Assembly (NCBI RefSeq): GCF_004123295.1
Contig: NZ_SDMK01000001.1
Location: 1,674,001 to 1,738,000, forward strand
Direction of reading: 5' to 3'
Source: Silvibacterium dinghuense
Lineage (GTDB): Bacteria; Acidobacteriota; Terriglobia; Terriglobales; Acidobacteriaceae
DNA: 64,000 bases
Positions 1 to 8,229 of the stretch are shown here, piece by piece. Positions within the stretch are counted from its first letter, which is position 1; every line of letters starts with the position of its first letter. Below the pieces are notes generated by a model that made no database searches, was not told where the DNA came from, and saw only the letters and a list, made by a program, of their open reading frames with translations. Made by a program: the position numbers and the translations under genes.

Positions 1-1136
1 AAACTCTGATGGCGGCGCTCGAAGAGCTCGACCACGCCTACGCCGAGGCCCAGGCCGATCCCGACTTCCATGCGCGCCTCGACGGGCTGTTGCGCGAATA
101 TGTCGGCCGTCCCACACCGCTTTACTACGCGGCGCGCCTCACCGAGTCGCTGGGCGGCGCGAAGATTTACCTCAAGCGTGAAGACCTGCTGCACACCGGC
201 GCACACAAGATCAACAACTCGCTTGGCCAGGGCCTGCTGGCACAGCGCATGGGCAAGCAGCGCATCATTGCCGAGACCGGCGCAGGCCAGCACGGCGTGG
301 CCACGGCCACCGTCTGCGCGCTGCTCGGACTCGAGTGCGTGGTCTACATGGGCGAGGAAGACATGCGCCGCCAGGAGTTGAACGTGCTGCGCATGCGCAT
401 GCTCGGCGCGGAAGTACGCGGCGTCAGCTCAGGCTCGAAGACGCTCAAGGACGCAATCAACGAAGCGATGCGCGACTGGGTCACGAACGTCCGCAACACC
501 TTCTATATCCTCGGATCGGCACTCGGATCGCATCCCTATCCGACCATGGTGCGCGACTTCCAGCGCGTCATCAGCAAGGAGATGCGCGCACAGATCCTCG
601 AGCGCGAGGGCAAGCTGCCGCACACCATCATCGCCTGCGTGGGCGGCGGGTCGAACGCCATCGGTGCATTTTACGAGTTCCTGCCCGATCCGAACGTCCG
701 CCTGATCGGTGTGGAAGCCGGCGGACGCGGCCCGAAGCTCGGCGATCACGCGGCGCGTTTCCAGGGAGGCGTTCCGGGCGTGCTGCAGGGCACCTATTCT
801 TACGTGCTGCAGGATGAAGACGGCCAGGTGCAGCTCACTCACTCGGTCTCAGCCGGACTCGACTACGCCTCGGTCGGCCCCGAGCACGCGATGCTGCATG
901 ATTCCGGCCGCGCCACCTACACTGCCGCCACCGACCAGGAGGCGCTCGACGCGACCGTCACCTTGGCCCGCACCGAGGGCATTCTGCCCGCGCTCGAGAG
1001 CGCGCACGCCGTGGCCGAATGCCTCAAGGTTGCGCCGACACTCTCCCGCCATGACATACTGGTAGTCAACCTTTCCGGCCGCGGCGACAAGGACATGGGT
1101 ATCCTCGCCAAAGAGCTGAATCTTAAGGGAGCGTAA
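1..1136 (+). CDS. trpB: Tryptophan synthase beta subunit, 5' truncated by window
   Basis: This is the PLP enzyme that joins indole and serine to make tryptophan, the last step of the pathway. The reading frame is open from base 3, and the first residues (T-L-M-A-A-L) match the usual internal ETLM..L context, so the true start lies upstream and only about 20 residues are missing. The PLP lysine motif [13 protein letters not shown], the phosphate loop GGGSNA and the C-terminal SGRGDKD are present. trpA follows after 8 bases, which indicates cotranscription and assembly of the alpha2beta2 complex. Confidence 0.97.
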   Translation, partial: TLMAALEELDHAYAEAQADPDFHARLDGLLREYVGRPTPLYYAARLTESLGGAKIYLKREDLLHTGAHKINNSLGQGLLAQRMGKQRIIAETGAGQHGVATATVCALLGLECVVYMGEEDMRRQELNVLRMRMLGAEVRGVSSGSKTLKDAINEAMRDWVTNVRNTFYILGSALGSHPYPTMVRDFQRVISKEMRAQILEREGKLPHTIIACVGGGSNAIGAFYEFLPDPNVRLIGVEAGGRGPKLGDHAARFQGGVPGVLQGTYSYVLQDEDGQVQLTHSVSAGLDYASVGPEHAMLHDSGRATYTAATDQEALDATVTLARTEGILPALESAHAVAECLKVAPTLSRHDILVVNLSGRGDKDMGILAKELNLKGA

Positions 1137-1144
1137 GCAGTTCG

Positions 1145-1951
1145 ATGGCTATCCGTTTTGCCGGCAAGCCGGGTCTGGTTGCATACCTGACCATCGGCGA
1201 TCCCGATCTCGAAACCTCGCATGCGATTGCCTTGGCGGCGATTGACGCGGGTGCGGATGTGCTCGAACTGGGTGTTCCCTTCAGCGATCCCCTGGCCGAT
1301 GGCCCGGTGATCCAGCGCGCTGCCGAGCGCGCCCTCAAGACCGAAAACGGCCGCAAGGCCACCAACCTGGCCGACGTACTCGCACTGGCTGCCGACCTGC
1401 GCCGCGAGCGCCCCGAAGCCGGGCTCATCATCTTCTCCTACTTCAATCCCATCGTCCGCTACGGCCTGGAGCGCTTCTGCGCCGCCGCCGAAGCCGCCGG
1501 TGTGGACGGCGTGCTGGTGACGGACATGATTGTCGAGGAAGCCGCCGAGTATCTCACCGTTCTCGAACGCCACAACCTGGCGCCGATCTTCCTCGCCGCA
1601 CCCACCAGCCCCGACGAACGGCTGAAGAAGATTGCCGAAGTTTCGAAAGGCTTTATCTACGCCATCTCTCGCGTAGGCATCACCGGCACGCAATCCACCA
1701 TGACGAATGACGCCACCGAACTGGTGACGCGTCTCCGTCGATGGAGCAAGCTGCCCGTCGCCGTGGGCTTCGGTGTCTCCAATGCAGAGCATTTTGCTGC
1801 CGTGGGAGAGTTTGCCGACGCCGCCGTGATCGGCAGCGCGATCGTCCAGATCATCGAAAAGTCCGAGCCTGCCGAGGCTCCCAGCTCGATTGCCCGATTT
1901 ATCAAGGGTCTGCGTACAGGCGTGCATGCGCCCGTACTTCAGGCCCGTTAA
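1145..1951 (+). CDS. trpA: Tryptophan synthase alpha subunit
   Basis: This subunit cleaves indole-3-glycerol phosphate and channels indole to TrpB. Its 268 residues are the normal family length for a TIM barrel. The early acidic catalytic residue sits in VLELGVPFSDPLADGPVIQ, the second in GVDGVLVTDM, and the phosphate-binding end is VAVGFGVSNAEHF...AVIGSAIV. The start lies 8 bases after the trpB stop. The next gene begins about 75 bases later on the same strand, so trpBA appears to continue into the shared aromatic amino acid operon. Confidence 0.97.
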   Translation: MAIRFAGKPGLVAYLTIGDPDLETSHAIALAAIDAGADVLELGVPFSDPLADGPVIQRAAERALKTENGRKATNLADVLALAADLRRERPEAGLIIFSYFNPIVRYGLERFCAAAEAAGVDGVLVTDMIVEEAAEYLTVLERHNLAPIFLAAPTSPDERLKKIAEVSKGFIYAISRVGITGTQSTMTNDATELVTRLRRWSKLPVAVGFGVSNAEHFAAVGEFADAAVIGSAIVQIIEKSEPAEAPSSIARFIKGLRTGVHAPVLQAR

Positions 1952-2025
1952 ATCCCCTCACTCGTACAAGGCAATCGGGTTTTGGCAGAGGGCACGCCAT
2001 CGTGCGCGCCGCAGAAGGAGAAGGC

Positions 2026-2337
2026 ATGGACATCGAAGACTGGCGGAAGAAAATCGACGTGCTCGACCGGCAGATCGTGGAGCTGTTGAACGAACGCGCC
2101 ACTGCGGCGCAGGCGATCGGCAAGCTCAAGAAATCCACCTCATTGCCGGTGTACGAGCCCAATCGGGAGCGCGCAGTGTTCGACAGTGTGCGGGCGGCGA
2201 ATCAAGGCCCGCTGCCGGATATCGAACTGGTGCATATCTACGAACGGATCATCGACGTGATGCGTGCGCTCCAGAAGAATGAACTTGCCTCCCAGAGCAG
2301 TGTGGCTCAGGAGAGAGCTCCGGAAGAAGCGCGCTAA
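2026..2337 (+). CDS. Chorismate mutase, AroQ class
   Basis: This small all-helical enzyme of 103 residues converts chorismate to prephenate, the entry to phenylalanine and tyrosine synthesis. The AroQ signature is clear: an N-terminal R-x-x-ID-x-LD-x-x-IVELL-x-ER helix, the IGKLKK lysine, PVYEPNRER and a final helix IYERIIDVMRALQ. The start at 2026 was chosen because AGAAGGAG lies just upstream; longer in-frame or shadow starts lack a ribosome site. It stands between trpA and a DAHP synthase, so the mutase is free-standing here and not fused to its neighbour. Confidence 0.93.
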   Translation: MDIEDWRKKIDVLDRQIVELLNERATAAQAIGKLKKSTSLPVYEPNRERAVFDSVRAANQGPLPDIELVHIYERIIDVMRALQKNELASQSSVAQERAPEEAR

Positions 2338-2391
2338 GCGCGCCACCGGAAGAACCGCGCGGCGCGGCCGCGCAGGACAGGATAAAGAACC

Positions 2392-3447
2392 ATGATCGTA
2401 GCCATGCAGCCCAATGCGACAGAAGAACAAATCCAGGATGTTGTCGCGCGCATGATGGAAATCGGCTTCAACGTCCACAAGACCACCGGCACGGTGCAAA
2501 CCATCCTCGCCGGCGTAGGTACACCGGGCCAGTTCGACCACAAGGATTTCGAGCTCTTCCCGGGCGTAGCCGAAGCCGTGCGCATCTCTTCGCCTTACAA
2601 ACTCGCAGGCCGCGGCTTCCGCCCCGAGGGCACCGTCATCACCTTCCCCAACGGCGTGAAGGTCGGCGGTGAAGAAGTCGTAGCCATGGCCGGACCATGC
2701 TCCGTCGAGAGCCGCGAACAGATCTTCCTCGCAGCCGAGCAGGTAAAGGCCGCGGGCGCGAAGTTTCTGCGCGGAGGCGCATACAAGCCCCGCAGCTCGC
2801 CGTACAGCTTCCAGGGCATGGGCGTGGAAGGCCTGAAGCTGCTGCGCGAAGTGGGCGACAAGACCGGCCTGCTCGTCATCACCGAGGTGATGGAGATTTC
2901 GCAGATCGAGGTCATGCTGCCCTATATCGACTGCTTCCAGGTGGGCGCGCGCAACATGCAGAACTTCAACCTGCTGCGCGAGCTGGGCAAGGTCCGCAAG
3001 CCGGTGCTGCTCAAGCGCGGCATCGCCGCCACCATCGAAGAGCTGCTGCTCTCGGCCGAGTACATCCTGGCCGGCGGCAACTATGATGTGATGCTTTGCG
3101 AGCGCGGCATCCGCACCTACGAGACCTACACGCGCAACACGATGGACATCTCGGCGATCCCGGTCATTCATCACCTCTCGCACCTGCCCATCATTGCCGA
3201 TCCCTCGCACGGCACCGGCAAGCGCGCGATGGTGCCGGCGATGGCGCGGGCCTCGGTCGCTGCGGGCGCGGACGGCCTCATCATCGAGGTGCACCCGAAT
3301 CCCGACAAAGCTGTCTCCGACGGCGCGCAGACGCTCTTCCCCGAGCAGTTCGCAAAGCTGATGGACGAGTTGCGCATCATTGCTCCGGCCGTGGGACGGA
3401 CGGTGACGGCTGCTCCGGTGGTAGCACCCGAACCCGCAGCCGTTTAA
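2392..3447 (+). CDS. aroF: 3-deoxy-7-phosphoheptulonate synthase with N-terminal regulatory domain
   Basis: This enzyme catalyses the first committed step of the shikimate pathway, from phosphoenolpyruvate and erythrose 4-phosphate. Residues 1 to about 70 form the small ferredoxin-like regulatory domain known from Thermotoga-type enzymes. The catalytic barrel follows, with [32 protein letters not shown] and the late [11 protein letters not shown] motif. Its 351 residues fit the two-domain form. In this family the N-terminal domain gives feedback inhibition by tyrosine or phenylalanine, which fits the neighbouring chorismate mutase and prephenate dehydrogenase genes. Confidence 0.95.
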   Translation: MIVAMQPNATEEQIQDVVARMMEIGFNVHKTTGTVQTILAGVGTPGQFDHKDFELFPGVAEAVRISSPYKLAGRGFRPEGTVITFPNGVKVGGEEVVAMAGPCSVESREQIFLAAEQVKAAGAKFLRGGAYKPRSSPYSFQGMGVEGLKLLREVGDKTGLLVITEVMEISQIEVMLPYIDCFQVGARNMQNFNLLRELGKVRKPVLLKRGIAATIEELLLSAEYILAGGNYDVMLCERGIRTYETYTRNTMDISAIPVIHHLSHLPIIADPSHGTGKRAMVPAMARASVAAGADGLIIEVHPNPDKAVSDGAQTLFPEQFAKLMDELRIIAPAVGRTVTAAPVVAPEPAAV

Positions 3448-3466
3448 AGCTCGGGAGGAGAGTAAC

Positions 3467-3500
3467 GTATCAGGGCACGACTGAAGTCGTGCCCTGATAC
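3467..3500 (+). terminator. Perfect 15-bp hairpin after the DAHP synthase gene
   Basis: Left arm GTATCAGGGCACGAC (3467-3481), loop TGAA, and an exact complementary right arm to 3500. It starts about 20 bases after the stop codon. There is no U-run, so it may be a repeat palindrome or a folded 3' end and not a classic intrinsic terminator. Confidence 0.6.
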
Positions 3501-3530
3501 AAAGCCTGAACGCTTCCCAATCTCTACGCA

Positions 3531-3640
3531 CTGTCACCCCGACCGAAGCGAAGCGCAGTGGAGGGGCTTGCGGTTCTCTCTCAACAAGCTTGGACAAGGG
3601 TGCCCCATCCAAGCTCCGCTTGGGGGTCACGAACCCACCT
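3531..3640 (+). repeat. Dispersed intergenic repeat cluster
   Basis: Two repeat types occur in tandem: a CTGTCACCCCGACCGAAGCG segment (3531 onward) of a kind I recall from acidobacterial intergenic regions, and GGGTGCCCCATCCAAGCTCC (from 3598). The GGGTGCCCCA core recurs at 4559 and 16680 on this strand and at 13561-13594 on the other strand. Confidence 0.55.
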
Positions 3641-3665
3641 CCAGCAAATGCTTTAGGCTAGAACC

Positions 3666-4547
3666 ATGCCTATCGAGCGCATCGCCATTCTCGGAACGGG
3701 ACTCATAGGAGCCTCGGCGGGACTGGCGCTGCGCTCGCATGGTTTTGCGGGCACCATCACCGGCTGGGACCCGTCTGCATTAGAGACCCGGATCGCGCTT
3801 GAGACCGGTGCGATCCACTGCGCGGCGGACCCAGCGATCGAAGCCGCCCTCGACGTAGCCAGGTCCAGCGACGTGATTCTGCTCAGCGGCCCGGTCTTCA
3901 CCATTCTTGAGTGGCTCGACCGCCTCGCGCCTGAGCTTACTCCCGCACAACTGGTCACCGACGTCGGCTCGGTGAAGGGCGCCATCTGCGCGCGTGCAAC
4001 AGGCAAGTACAACATGCTCGAGATGGCAGGCTTTCTCCCCGGACACCCCATGGCGGGCAAGGAAGTAGGCGGCGCGGCCAATGCCGACGGCGCACTCTTT
4101 GAGAACGCAGCGTGGCTCTTTACCGAGACCAAAGATACGCAAGGCATGAGCCCTGCCGCACGCACTCTCGCCAATGATTGGCGTGCGTGGACAGCGCGCT
4201 TTGGCAGCCGCGTCCTCGACCTCGCGCCGGAACGGCACGACGAGGTCTGCGCCTGGGTCAGCCACCTGCCGCAGTACCTGGCGACGGCGCTCTCGGCACT
4301 GCTCGAAGACGAGTTCCCCTCGAAGGAAGAGATTCAGGCCATCGGAGGCCGCGCCCTGCGCGAGATGACACGCCTCGGGTCAAGCCCATTCTCCATGTGG
4401 CGCGACATCGCGCACACGAATACGGAGGCCGTGGCCGCAAGCATCCTGGCGCTCGAGCAACGGCTGCAACACCTGCGCGAGAACCTCAAGACTCCGGAAC
4501 TGCGCGAGGAGTTTGTGAAGGCGAATTTGTTTCGGAACGGGTTGTAG
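3666..4547 (+). CDS. tyrA: Prephenate dehydrogenase
   Basis: This NAD-dependent enzyme makes 4-hydroxyphenylpyruvate for tyrosine. The N-terminal Rossmann fold shows AILGTGLIGASAGLAL. The catalytic region has TDVGSVKGAI and PGHPMAGKE, which holds the conserved histidine. The helical C-terminal half (DEVCAWVSHLPQYLATALS) is the dimerisation domain. Its 293 residues are the usual length without an ACT or mutase fusion. It is separated from the DAHP synthase gene by 218 bases of repeats and a hairpin, so it may be transcribed apart from the trp/aro genes. Confidence 0.95.
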   Translation: MPIERIAILGTGLIGASAGLALRSHGFAGTITGWDPSALETRIALETGAIHCAADPAIEAALDVARSSDVILLSGPVFTILEWLDRLAPELTPAQLVTDVGSVKGAICARATGKYNMLEMAGFLPGHPMAGKEVGGAANADGALFENAAWLFTETKDTQGMSPAARTLANDWRAWTARFGSRVLDLAPERHDEVCAWVSHLPQYLATALSALLEDEFPSKEEIQAIGGRALREMTRLGSSPFSMWRDIAHTNTEAVAASILALEQRLQHLRENLKTPELREEFVKANLFRNGL

Positions 4548-4558
4548 AAAAGAACCCG

Positions 4559-4590
4559 GGTGCCCCATGTCTCGCTTCTGAGACATGGGC
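4559..4590 (+). repeat. GGGTGCCCCA repeat copy with hairpin
   Basis: GGGTGCCCCA begins at 4559. The segment 4564-4589 folds into a 10-bp stem (CCCATGTCTC/GAGACATGGG, loop GCTTCT). It lies just after the tyrA stop and may double as its transcription end. Confidence 0.5.
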
Positions 4591-4845
4591 ATGCGAAAGC
4601 TCTATACCCTACACCCTCACTCACACCCTTCGCTCTCCAGAACAGCAGCAGTGCAACAGACGCCACGCCGTTGAGCAGCGTGCTGTGCGCGAGGCCTAGA
4701 CGGATGATTTCGTTCTCCGCGATCCAGTTGCCGATGGCGGCGCCTACGGTGCGCGCGACTAAGACCACCGTCCAGTAGAGCGCGATGGCCGTGGTCGCGC
4801 GGCATCCGAAGACGAAGAGCACCACCAGCAGAGGAAGCGGTTTCC
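4585..4845 (-). pseudogene. Remnant of a multi-pass membrane protein (COG4705-like)
   Basis: The minus strand reads through about 80 residues of convincing membrane protein: LYWTVVLVARTVGAAIGNWIAEN, then RLGLAHSTLLNGVASVALLLFW. This pattern of aromatic-W, V-L-x-x-R-x-x-GA-x-x-G and a second segment after LGL is typical of the tandem-repeat COG4705 family. There is no start codon or upstream half, and the first bases of the lactamase gene lie immediately beyond its upstream edge. I infer a deletion that left only the 3' end of the gene. The family assignment is from memory of the pattern. Confidence 0.45.
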
Positions 4846-4862
4846 CCGTAAGATCAGAAGCG

Positions 4863-5747
4863 ATGCGCCGCCTGACACTCCTGTTTCTTCTCGTCCTATG
4901 CTCTTTCGCCCATGCGGAGATCGACCCGTCATGGACGACACCGATCACTCCATTCCGCATTGCAGACAATCTCTATTACGTAGGCAGCCGCGATCTTGCC
5001 AGCTATCTGGTCGTGACATCGCAGGGAAACATCCTCATCAACGCCAATCTCGCCACATCGCCAGTGCAGATACGCGCGAGCGTGGAGAAGCTGGGCTTTC
5101 GCTGGAGAGATACAAAGATCCTGCTCAACAGCCAGGCACATTCCGATCACATGGCCGGAGCCGCCAAGGTGATTCGCGAGACTGGCGCAAAGAATATGGT
5201 GATGGACGGCGATGCAGACGTGGTCGAGAGCGGTGCGCGGACAGACTTCCTCGCTGCCTCACCTTCTATCGTGAAATATGCGCCCGTGCATGTGGACCGC
5301 ATCCTGCACGACGGCGACACGGTCACGCTCGGCGGAGTCATACTGACCGCACATAAGACGGCGGGACACACACGCGGCTGCACTACGTGGACCATGCGCT
5401 CTCATCTCCCGCGCGAGCCGCAGGGGACAGTACGCAACATCGTCATCATCGGAGGAACCAGCTTCTGGTCCGAATATCACTTCGTGGATACGCCAGCTCA
5501 CCATGCGAGCTATCCCGGCATTGCTCAGGATTTTCAGCACACATTCGCCACTCTGCATGCATTGCAGTGTGACGTGTTTCTCGGCGCGCATGGACAGTAC
5601 TTTGACATGCTCACCAAGCTCAAGCGCTATCCGCAGGAGGGTCCTCGGGTCTTCATCGATCCGGCCGGCTACCAGGCATTTGTCACCGAGGCGCAGCAGT
5701 ACTTCGAGCAGGAGTTAGCCAAGGAAGAAGCTGAGTCCAAACACTGA
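4863..5747 (+). CDS. Subclass B3-like metallo-beta-lactamase, Gln variant
   Basis: This is a predicted secreted zinc hydrolase, probably a beta-lactamase. The start at 4863 is preferred over an upstream in-frame codon because it gives a clean signal peptide (RRLTLLFLLVLCSFAHA). The metal motif reads LNSQAHSDHMAG at residues 88-99. B3 enzymes normally have HxHxDH, but here the first ligand is Gln91 with His93, Asp95 and His96 kept. The later zinc ligands are in TAGHTRGCTTW and LGAHGQYF. A Gln at this place is known in GOB-type B3 enzymes, so the protein may still be active. Neighbours give no resistance-cassette context. Confidence 0.85.
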   Translation: MRRLTLLFLLVLCSFAHAEIDPSWTTPITPFRIADNLYYVGSRDLASYLVVTSQGNILINANLATSPVQIRASVEKLGFRWRDTKILLNSQAHSDHMAGAAKVIRETGAKNMVMDGDADVVESGARTDFLAASPSIVKYAPVHVDRILHDGDTVTLGGVILTAHKTAGHTRGCTTWTMRSHLPREPQGTVRNIVIIGGTSFWSEYHFVDTPAHHASYPGIAQDFQHTFATLHALQCDVFLGAHGQYFDMLTKLKRYPQEGPRVFIDPAGYQAFVTEAQQYFEQELAKEEAESKH

Positions 5748-5763
5748 CACGCTCTGAACCATA

Positions 5764-5796
5764 GCCCACACGGGTAGAGAACAAGCCCGTGTGGGC
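5764..5796. terminator. Hairpin between convergent genes
   Basis: An 11-bp perfect stem GCCCACACGGG/CCCGTGTGGGC with an 11-base loop lies between the converging lactamase and ferritin-VIT1 genes. It is suited to act on both strands, although no long U-run follows. Confidence 0.6.
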
Positions 5797-5808
5797 CCCT
5801 CTGTGAAG

Positions 5809-7044
5809 CTAAGCTCCGATGTGCCCCAGCCCGATACCGATCACATATGTGACCACGCCTTCCACCGCGCCGACCAGCGTCATCTCAAATCCGCTCGCCC
5901 ACCAGCTGCGTACCGTGATCAGGGACTTGGCTGCTCCGACCGCGAAGTGCGCCAGCAGCGACACGACAGCCGAAACGATAATCGCCTCATAGCCGCGCAT
6001 AAAGAAGAATGGAATGATGGGCACAAAGGCTCCCACCGCCGTCGAGATAGCGCCGCTCACGGCCGAGGTCGCCGGGTTCGGCAGTGCATCCTCGGTGGAA
6101 TTCAGCCGCTCGGCAGAAAGCGCGCGCAGGAACTGCTTCTTATCTCGGGCAATGTGGTCGACGACACGATCGGCGTCGTCTTCCGGCAAGCCCTTGACCT
6201 GGTAATAAAGCGAGAGCAGCTCACGCGACTCGGGCGCGTTCATCTCGATGGTTTCGCGCTCCCGCTCAACCTCTGCCTCGTAGATTTCGCGCTCGCTCTT
6301 CGCGGCAAGATACGCGCCGGAACCCATGGAAAGCGCGCTGGCAATCATGCCGGCGATACCGGCCAGCAGCACATAATGGCTGTTGCCCACCGTGGCGCCG
6401 GAGACGCCGGAGACGATGCCGAAGATAGCGCCGAGCCCGTCGTTCACCCCGTAGATGGCGTCTCCTATCCAGCCTGCAGCCTGGCGCCCTGAGCCCGAGC
6501 GCCTGGCCAGCAGTTCGCTGAGCAGCGCCTGCGGGCTGGCTGCGGCAGCTTCGGCCTGCCTGCGCGGGTAGTGCTCGCGGACGAGCGTGCCGAGCTCGAT
6601 ATAGTGCTCGCGTTCTTCGTCGATAACCCGGCGGAGAATGGCAAGGCTGGGTTCATCTTCCAGCTCCTTGAGCTGCTGGCCGTAGTGCGCAATGGCGCGG
6701 CTCTCATCGATCTCGAGGCGCCGCAGCGCCATGCGCTTGCCGCCCAGGCGATTCGCCAGCGAGTCCGCATCGCCATTTGGTTTGCCTTTGTATCGCGGCG
6801 CATCGCCTCCGAGCTCAGCGATACGGCCTGCCCATGCTGCGGCGTGCTCGGCCTCGGACTCCGCCATGTGCTCCAGGGTGCGCTTGCGAATCGGGTCCGC
6901 ATCCTCACGTGCGAGCGCGAGGTAGGTATGATGCCCGGTCATCTCGGTCTGCCAGTTGGACTCGAGAGCCGCCAGCAGTTTGCGCACTCGAGGAGTGCGG
7001 ACTTTCATTTCGGGGCTGGCGGGCGCGTCGTACGGAGCGGACAT
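5809..7044 (-). CDS. Ferritin-like/VIT1 fusion, membrane-bound iron transporter (MbfA-like)
   Basis: The N-terminal ferritin-like (rubrerythrin-type) domain covers about residues 10-150 and carries paired carboxylate/histidine motifs TEMTGHHTYLALA, AESEAEHAAAW and DEEREHYIELG. The C-terminal half is a VIT1/CCC1 transporter with YGVNDGLGAIFGIVSGVSGA, MGSGAYLAAKSEREI and three closing membrane spans. In rhizobia such fusions (MbfA) export iron and protect against iron and peroxide stress. The ATG at 7044 lies 4 bases after the stop of the upstream gene, so the two are likely translationally coupled. A DtxR-type regulator sits about 4.5 kb upstream on the same strand. Confidence 0.88.
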   Translation of the reverse strand: MSAPYDAPASPEMKVRTPRVRKLLAALESNWQTEMTGHHTYLALAREDADPIRKRTLEHMAESEAEHAAAWAGRIAELGGDAPRYKGKPNGDADSLANRLGGKRMALRRLEIDESRAIAHYGQQLKELEDEPSLAILRRVIDEEREHYIELGTLVREHYPRRQAEAAAASPQALLSELLARRSGSGRQAAGWIGDAIYGVNDGLGAIFGIVSGVSGATVGNSHYVLLAGIAGMIASALSMGSGAYLAAKSEREIYEAEVERERETIEMNAPESRELLSLYYQVKGLPEDDADRVVDHIARDKKQFLRALSAERLNSTEDALPNPATSAVSGAISTAVGAFVPIIPFFFMRGYEAIIVSAVVSLLAHFAVGAAKSLITVRSWWASGFEMTLVGAVEGVVTYVIGIGLGHIGA

Positions 7045-7048
7045 AATC

Positions 7049-7588
7049 TTAAGGGACATCTCCAATGCGGTAAGGAAAGCTGAAACGGCCAATCTGCATC
7101 ACGGAACGGTCTGCCGGCAGCCAGATTCGAAACGATTCTACCCGAGTGATGGCGGGATTCAAGCCGGCAGCGACCGTGCCCACAGGACGGCCAGTAGCAG
7201 CTTCATAAAACTTCACCTCCAGGCCATCTTCGATATGCTGCCAGCCAACGACATAAGAGCCGGGATCGAGCGCGAAATTTCCCACGCGCAGCGCTACCTG
7301 GGTAAGGAAGAAATGCGAGTATTTGCCATCCGCCGAATAGCCGGCCGTGATGAGCACGACACCGGCGACGAAATGCCCGCGGCCATCCGTAATGCCGGAG
7401 GCGGTGCGCATCTCTGTCTCGATGCGCTCCTGTTGAACAGGCGCTCGCGCGGGAAGCAACGATTTCAGCTCGTCATCGGTGGCAGCGCGCCAGCGCGCCT
7501 CCGCGCCTAGAAGGCTGGGAGAGATCGCCTGGGCAGCCAGCGCGAGAGCGAAGAGCGACAGGATGCGGCGGCGGGAGAGTGCAACCAT
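7049..7588 (-). CDS. Secreted protein of unknown function
   Basis: About 179 residues. The start at 7588 has GGAG seven bases upstream. A twin-arginine-like or Sec signal (ALSRRRILSLFALALAAQAISPSLLGA) leads, followed by one soluble beta-rich domain with no cysteine pairs or catalytic motif that I recognise. It ends 4 bases before the ferritin-VIT1 start and follows a response regulator by 14 bases, so it belongs to the same minus-strand transcription unit. I do not recognise the family. Confidence 0.7.
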   Translation of the reverse strand: MVALSRRRILSLFALALAAQAISPSLLGAEARWRAATDDELKSLLPARAPVQQERIETEMRTASGITDGRGHFVAGVVLITAGYSADGKYSHFFLTQVALRVGNFALDPGSYVVGWQHIEDGLEVKFYEAATGRPVGTVAAGLNPAITRVESFRIWLPADRSVMQIGRFSFPYRIGDVP

Positions 7589-7602
7589 GGCGAGCTCCGG
7601 AA

Positions 7603-8229
7603 TCAATCGAGGTGCACGATGCCGCGCTGCAGCGCGGTGGTAGCGGCATGCGTGCGGTCGGCGACGCCGAGCTTGCCGAGGATGCTGTTGACGTGAGTCT
7701 TCACGGTCGCCTCGGAGATGAAAAGATCGGAGGCGATCTCCTTATTACTGCGCCCGGCGACGATGCGCTGGAGAACTTCGAGTTCGCGAGTCGTGAGGCC
7801 CGGTCCTCCCATACGCTCGGCCAGCTTCTCCGCCACCTGCGCAGGAATACGCGAGCGCCCGGCATGCACGGCTCGAATCGCCTCGGTAAGCTCGTCGAGG
7901 TCCATGCCCTTGAGCAGGTAGCCACGCGCTCCAGCCTGAAGAGCGCGGTAGATGTCCTCGTCACCATCGAAGGTGGTGAGCACGATGATGCGCGCAGTGG
8001 GAGTCGTCTCGCGAATGCGGACAATAGCATCCGCGCCACTGAGATTCGGCAGACGCAGATCCATCAGCGTCACGTCCGGCTTGTGCTGGCGCCATGCATC
8101 AATGGCCTCAAGACCATCGGAGGCCTCTGCAATAACGCTGAAATCACTTACCGTGTTCAGCAATGCGACCAGCCCCTGACGCACGATCTTGTGGTCATCG
8201 ACGACCAGGATGCGAATTGTTTCAACCAT
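7603..8229 (-). CDS. NarL/FixJ-type response regulator
   Basis: A two-domain DNA-binding regulator. The receiver (residues 1-120) has the acidic pair VVDDH, phospho-acceptor Asp in VTLMDLRLP, Thr in IVLTTFD and the lysine in YLLKG. The LuxR-type helix-turn-helix (about 145-205) reads LTTRELEVLQRIVAGRSNKEIASDLFISEATVKTHV. The start at 8229 has GGAGAA upstream. The gene overlaps the end of the propeller kinase by 8 bases, which identifies that kinase as its partner. Confidence 0.93.
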   Translation of the reverse strand: MVETIRILVVDDHKIVRQGLVALLNTVSDFSVIAEASDGLEAIDAWRQHKPDVTLMDLRLPNLSGADAIVRIRETTPTARIIVLTTFDGDEDIYRALQAGARGYLLKGMDLDELTEAIRAVHAGRSRIPAQVAEKLAERMGGPGLTTRELEVLQRIVAGRSNKEIASDLFISEATVKTHVNSILGKLGVADRTHAATTALQRGIVHLD

